Shown one piece after another: positions 60,401 to 64,000 of a DNA stretch of 64,000 nt. The position numbers were made by a program, and so were the translations under genes. Origin of the DNA: Apostichopus japonicus (Eukaryota; Echinodermata; Holothuroidea; Aspidochirotida; Stichopodidae); assembly GCF_037975245.1 (NCBI RefSeq), contig NC_092569.1:36886168-36950167 (forward strand), written 5' to 3'. Below the pieces are notes generated by a model. That model did not search any database. It saw only the letters and a list, made by a program, of their open reading frames with translations, and was not told the origin of the DNA. How positions within the stretch are numbered: the stretch's first letter is position 1; each line of letters starts with the position of its first letter.

Positions 60401-63400
60401 ATGTCAACGGACGAGGCCCTTACGATGAAGACGCTGCTAATACGGCGCAGGAATAAGAAGGGGACCTTGACTAGAGCAATTAATTCTATTTCTACTCTCA
60501 TTAGAGAGGACGCAGGAGTAGACTCTGTGAAGGAACTCTTAGAGAAAGCGAATAAAATTTTAGAAGCAATAGAAGAGGCCCATCAAGCTGTGATTGAAAA
60601 GCTTTTGGAAGAAGATAAGTTTATTTTGGAAGAAGAATGGATGGCGGACGTAGTCAGCAAGTTCATCGCCGTAAAGATCGAAGTCGAGAGGTATGTAGAC
60701 CTCAGCAGAAAAGGGCCCGAGAGGATCTCAGAAGCTCCCGAAGGCGACGAGGAAAAGAGGTTAACCGACAATGATGATAACGGTATTTTTACTAAGAATA
60801 GTAACGTTAGTCATTGTGTTAGCTCTAAGGAAGTTAATGATATTACCGATGGTAATAATAGTAACGTAGACATGAAGAATGGTGAAGGTCTTCCACATTT
60901 AAGTTCAAATAGGTATAGTTCTAGTTGTGATTCCAACTATGTATTCGGGTTTAACGAACTCAAATTGGCATTAGAGTTACCGAAGGCTGAGGTATTTGAG
61001 TTTAATGGAGACCCCACAGATTATTGGTACTTCATAACCAATTTCGAAGTTAACGTGGCAAGTAAATTGAGCGGTGATGCCGCGCGTTTGCAGTATTTGC
61101 TGCAGCTATGTAAAGGTAAAGCGCGTTTCTGCATCGAAAGTTGCGCGCTTCTAGGTGACGAAGGTTACGAAAGCGCGAAGGCAATTTTGAAACGTCAATT
61201 TGGTCAACCGCATCTGATTCTGAATTCTTTGATGAGTAAATTGGTTAGTCGCAAATCGATTAAGGCTAATGACGGAGAAAGCTTGTGGAAGCTCATATCC
61301 GAAATGCAGAGGTGTTACGTTACCTTAACTCAGATGGGGTATGTAAATGACCTAAATTCAACAAGTAACCTTCTTAAGATTCACAGTTTGTTACCTTTTT
61401 ATCTTCAAACTGGGTGGGCAAATGTCGCCCAAAAGATACATGAGAGTAGAGAACCAGAATTTAATGACCTTCTATCGTATCTGACAGGTCAAGCTGAAAT
61501 TTCGTCTAACATGTTTGGTAGGAATATAGGCAAGTCGAGTAGCGTAGTGAGTGACGAGAAACCTCGCGTGAAATCTAATTTTATGAAAGGTAGATCTCTT
61601 AAGTGTTTTGCCTGTGATGATGATCATAGGATTTTTGACTGTGAGTCGTTCTGCAACATGAGTTACAACCAGAGGCTAGACATTGTTAGGACAAAGAGGT
61701 TGTGTTTTAGGTGTCTATTTCCTGGTCATTCGGTGGCTAAATGTAGAAGGGATACCGTTTGCACTTTTTGTCAGTCTAACAAACACAATGATCTACTTCA
61801 TCCTCCACCCAATCAAGAGAATATCTCTGTTATGTCAAACACTGCTGTTTGTGGTAGTAACGTTTTCTTGAGAATTCTGCCGGTTACAGTGACCGGTAAC
61901 AATGGTAATCGGGTGCATACCCTGGCTATTTTGGACAGTGGGTCAGACACTACTCTGTGTTCAGAATCCCTTAGGAAGAAGTTGGGTGTTAAGGGAAAAC
62001 CGACGTCTTACACGTCTTCGACGGTTAACGGAGTCGAACCTAAGATCGGTTCAACATTTGATATTACCGTTAAAGGGGAGAATGAAAGTAATGATTTGTC
62101 AATAACTGCTCTTTCTGTTCCAAAACTACCCAATAGTGATGATAGTGTCCCCTCTGCTCGTGACCTCAACCGGTGGCAACATTTGAAACTTATTCCCTGG
62201 GGGGATATTTCAAGATACAACCTTGAGCTACTAATAGGGGCGGATGTTCCGGAAGCATTTTGGGTTATGGATGAGAGGCGTGGTGGAACGGGGGATCCGT
62301 ATGGAGTAAAAACACCCCTTGGTTGGTCTGTTATGGGTCCTACAGGTTTCAGTGGTCGTAGCGATAGAAAGAACATCCATCGTATATCTTGTTGCTCGAA
62401 TGGAGAGATCTTAAGTTTACTTAAAAGTTCTTGGTCTGTAGACGATGCGAGTATTGGTGAAGGTGATTCTGTCCAAGACAAGAGAGCCAAAGGTATATTA
62501 GAATCTACTGCCTCACTTACTAGTGAAGGTCACTACCAGATAGGACTTCTGTGGAAGGACGATTACCATTTCTTGCCTTCCAATAAACCGTTAGCTGAAT
62601 CACGTCTAAGAAACATAAAACGTAAGCTATTAAGAGACAATGTAATGCGTCAAAAGTATACAGAAACCGTAGAAGGTTACATTGCGAAAGGTTATACCGA
62701 ACGGGTTCAAGGTGAAGGTAAGGCTGGCAATGTTTGGTATCTGCCTCACCATCCAGTTGTTCATCCCCACAAAGACAAGGTCAGAGTAGTCTATGATTGT
62801 GCAGCGAAGTGGAGGGATACTTCATTAAACTCGTGTTTATTGAAAGGCCCAGACACGATAAACAGTCTCGTGGGTGTTCTCCACAGATTTAGGCAGCAGC
62901 GAATTGCACTAGTTGCTGACGTAGAGGCAATGTTTCACCAAGTGCAGGTGATAAGCGAAGACCGCGATGTCTTCAGGTTCTTGTGGTGGCCTGGCGGTAA
63001 TCTAGAAAGTGAACCGCTTGAATATAGAATGACGGTGCATCTCTTTGGTGCCACGTCAAGTCCAGCTTGCGCCGGCTATGCGTTACAGCGCACGGCCAGG
63101 GACAACGAGTTACATAATCAGGACATTGTAGGTAAGAAAGCCATTCAGTTCATAAGGAACAACTTCTATGTAGACGATCTTCTGGCTTCAGTCGATGATC
63201 CAACTGTTGCAATAGAAGTTGTGGAACGCATTAGAAGTATTTTAAGTAAGGGCGGCTTTAGACTCACGAAGTGGGTTAGTAACGATCGTGCCGTTCTCCA
63301 AAGCATCCCAGAGTCCGAAAGAGCTCCAAATTTACGTAATAGCCTGGAGACTCTTCCAACTGAGCGAACACTGGGAGTGAGTTGGAATGCCGAAAATGAC

Positions 63401-64000
63401 AATTTCCTATTCAACGTGTCGTTGCCCGACAAACCCTTTACAAGGCGAGGGTTATTGTCAATATCAAGCTCGATCTTTGACCCATTGGGTTTTGCTGCTC
63501 CCTTTGTTGTCATTGCTCGGTGCCTCTTACAAGATATTTGTCGCAAAGGGTCTGATTGGGACAAACCCTTGACGGACGAAGAACTTGTGACATGGAAGAA
63601 GTGGCTTCAAAATGTTCCTCTTCTTTCATCTATACAGATCCCTCGTTGGCTACAGTTAGATAACGCACAGCGCGTCCAGCTTCACGTGTTTTGTGACGCA
63701 TCTCAGAGAGGATATGCTGCAGTGGCATACCTCTGCGTGATAGGTGCTGACAGTGAAGCAAGCTGCTCATTCATTCAAGGAAAGGCCAAAGTCAGCCCAA
63801 TGAAGCCCGTGTCTATTCCTAGGCTCGAGTTAATGGGCGCGGTTCTTGCAGTGACGTTGTACACGTCGATCAAACAAGAGATTAGGTTTGATCTCGATGA
63901 TGTTATATTTTGGACGGACTCAATGATTGTCCTTGGGTACATTCGCAACGAGGATAAGCGGTTTAAAACCTTCGTTGCGAACCGAGTGTCCAAGATTCAT
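60401..64000 (+). CDS. BEL/Pao retrotransposon Gag-Pol polyprotein, open to window end
   Basis: One uninterrupted frame of 1,200 codons from ATG 60401 to the window edge, with no stop. Order: coiled-coil, acidic N-terminus (about 1-120); Gag-like DUF1759-type region (about 195-345, with FNGDPTDYWYF); zinc knuckles starting at C402 and C435 with a further CTFC; aspartic protease with DSGSD at 512; reverse transcriptase about 740-970 with VYDCAAKWR and YVDD (923-926); the Pao-type region with FDPLGFAAP; RNase H starting at CDASQRGYAA (D1099). Single-frame Gag-Pol and the FDPLG block are typical of BEL/Pao. Integrase and the 3' LTR must lie right of the window. The element is probably young. Confidence 0.93.
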   Translation, partial: MSTDEALTMKTLLIRRRNKKGTLTRAINSISTLIREDAGVDSVKELLEKANKILEAIEEAHQAVIEKLLEEDKFILEEEWMADVVSKFIAVKIEVERYVDLSRKGPERISEAPEGDEEKRLTDNDDNGIFTKNSNVSHCVSSKEVNDITDGNNSNVDMKNGEGLPHLSSNRYSSSCDSNYVFGFNELKLALELPKAEVFEFNGDPTDYWYFITNFEVNVASKLSGDAARLQYLLQLCKGKARFCIESCALLGDEGYESAKAILKRQFGQPHLILNSLMSKLVSRKSIKANDGESLWKLISEMQRCYVTLTQMGYVNDLNSTSNLLKIHSLLPFYLQTGWANVAQKIHESREPEFNDLLSYLTGQAEISSNMFGRNIGKSSSVVSDEKPRVKSNFMKGRSLKCFACDDDHRIFDCESFCNMSYNQRLDIVRTKRLCFRCLFPGHSVAKCRRDTVCTFCQSNKHNDLLHPPPNQENISVMSNTAVCGSNVFLRILPVTVTGNNGNRVHTLAILDSGSDTTLCSESLRKKLGVKGKPTSYTSSTVNGVEPKIGSTFDITVKGENESNDLSITALSVPKLPNSDDSVPSARDLNRWQHLKLIPWGDISRYNLELLIGADVPEAFWVMDERRGGTGDPYGVKTPLGWSVMGPTGFSGRSDRKNIHRISCCSNGEILSLLKSSWSVDDASIGEGDSVQDKRAKGILESTASLTSEGHYQIGLLWKDDYHFLPSNKPLAESRLRNIKRKLLRDNVMRQKYTETVEGYIAKGYTERVQGEGKAGNVWYLPHHPVVHPHKDKVRVVYDCAAKWRDTSLNSCLLKGPDTINSLVGVLHRFRQQRIALVADVEAMFHQVQVISEDRDVFRFLWWPGGNLESEPLEYRMTVHLFGATSSPACAGYALQRTARDNELHNQDIVGKKAIQFIRNNFYVDDLLASVDDPTVAIEVVERIRSILSKGGFRLTKWVSNDRAVLQSIPESERAPNLRNSLETLPTERTLGVSWNAENDNFLFNVSLPDKPFTRRGLLSISSSIFDPLGFAAPFVVIARCLLQDICRKGSDWDKPLTDEELVTWKKWLQNVPLLSSIQIPRWLQLDNAQRVQLHVFCDASQRGYAAVAYLCVIGADSEASCSFIQGKAKVSPMKPVSIPRLELMGAVLAVTLYTSIKQEIRFDLDDVIFWTDSMIVLGYIRNEDKRFKTFVANRVSKIH

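Overview
This is eukaryotic DNA. Genes are split by introns with consensus GT/AG borders, and there are LTR retrotransposons, tRNA-derived SINEs, a LINE relic, hAT-like MITEs and very many minisatellites. The gene families (CUB-domain membrane receptors, TATDN1, a TMEM214-like protein), BEL/Pao and Ty3/gypsy elements, and frequent 'aggcct' words suggest a marine invertebrate deuterostome such as an echinoderm. That placement is inference; no species-specific marker was identified.

Layout. 1-8563: a nearly complete Ty3/gypsy element on the minus strand (3' LTR tip, polypurine tract, pol, gag, 5' LTR). 9262-21001: a plus-strand cluster of related single-pass receptors: an orphan cytoplasmic-tail exon (9262-9610), paralog A (12079-14834, CUB domain lost) and paralog B (16908-21001, with signal peptide, CUB, Ser/Thr stalk, TM and tyrosine-rich tail). 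Exon phases and tail sequences match between copies, and all three tails carry a YEN motif. 14.9-22.6 kb: two satellite arrays, each interrupted by a SINE. 22.6-32.3 kb: no recognised gene; MITEs, (TA)n tracts, a fold-back repeat block and a possible TIR element. 32369-47592: a TatD-type deoxyribonuclease (TATDN1) in 12 recognisable exons whose introns are filled with minisatellites (15-90 bp units). In two introns the repeat unit includes an exon edge with its splice site. 47.8-49.0 kb: a 15-bp satellite. 49-56.3 kb: LINE relic, SINEs and nested hAT-like MITEs with 8-bp target-site duplications. 57750-59587 (minus): C-terminal exons of a TMEM214-like ER membrane protein. 60401-64000 (plus): the open gag-pol frame of a BEL/Pao retrotransposon that runs off the window end.

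The most interesting part is the receptor cluster. Extracellular CUB or mucin-like regions are joined through one TM helix to long acidic tails with many candidate phosphotyrosine sites. Domain loss in one copy, tail duplication, and a retroelement inserted beside the third suggest a fast-evolving signalling family. An immune or cell-recognition role is a guess and is not shown by the sequence.
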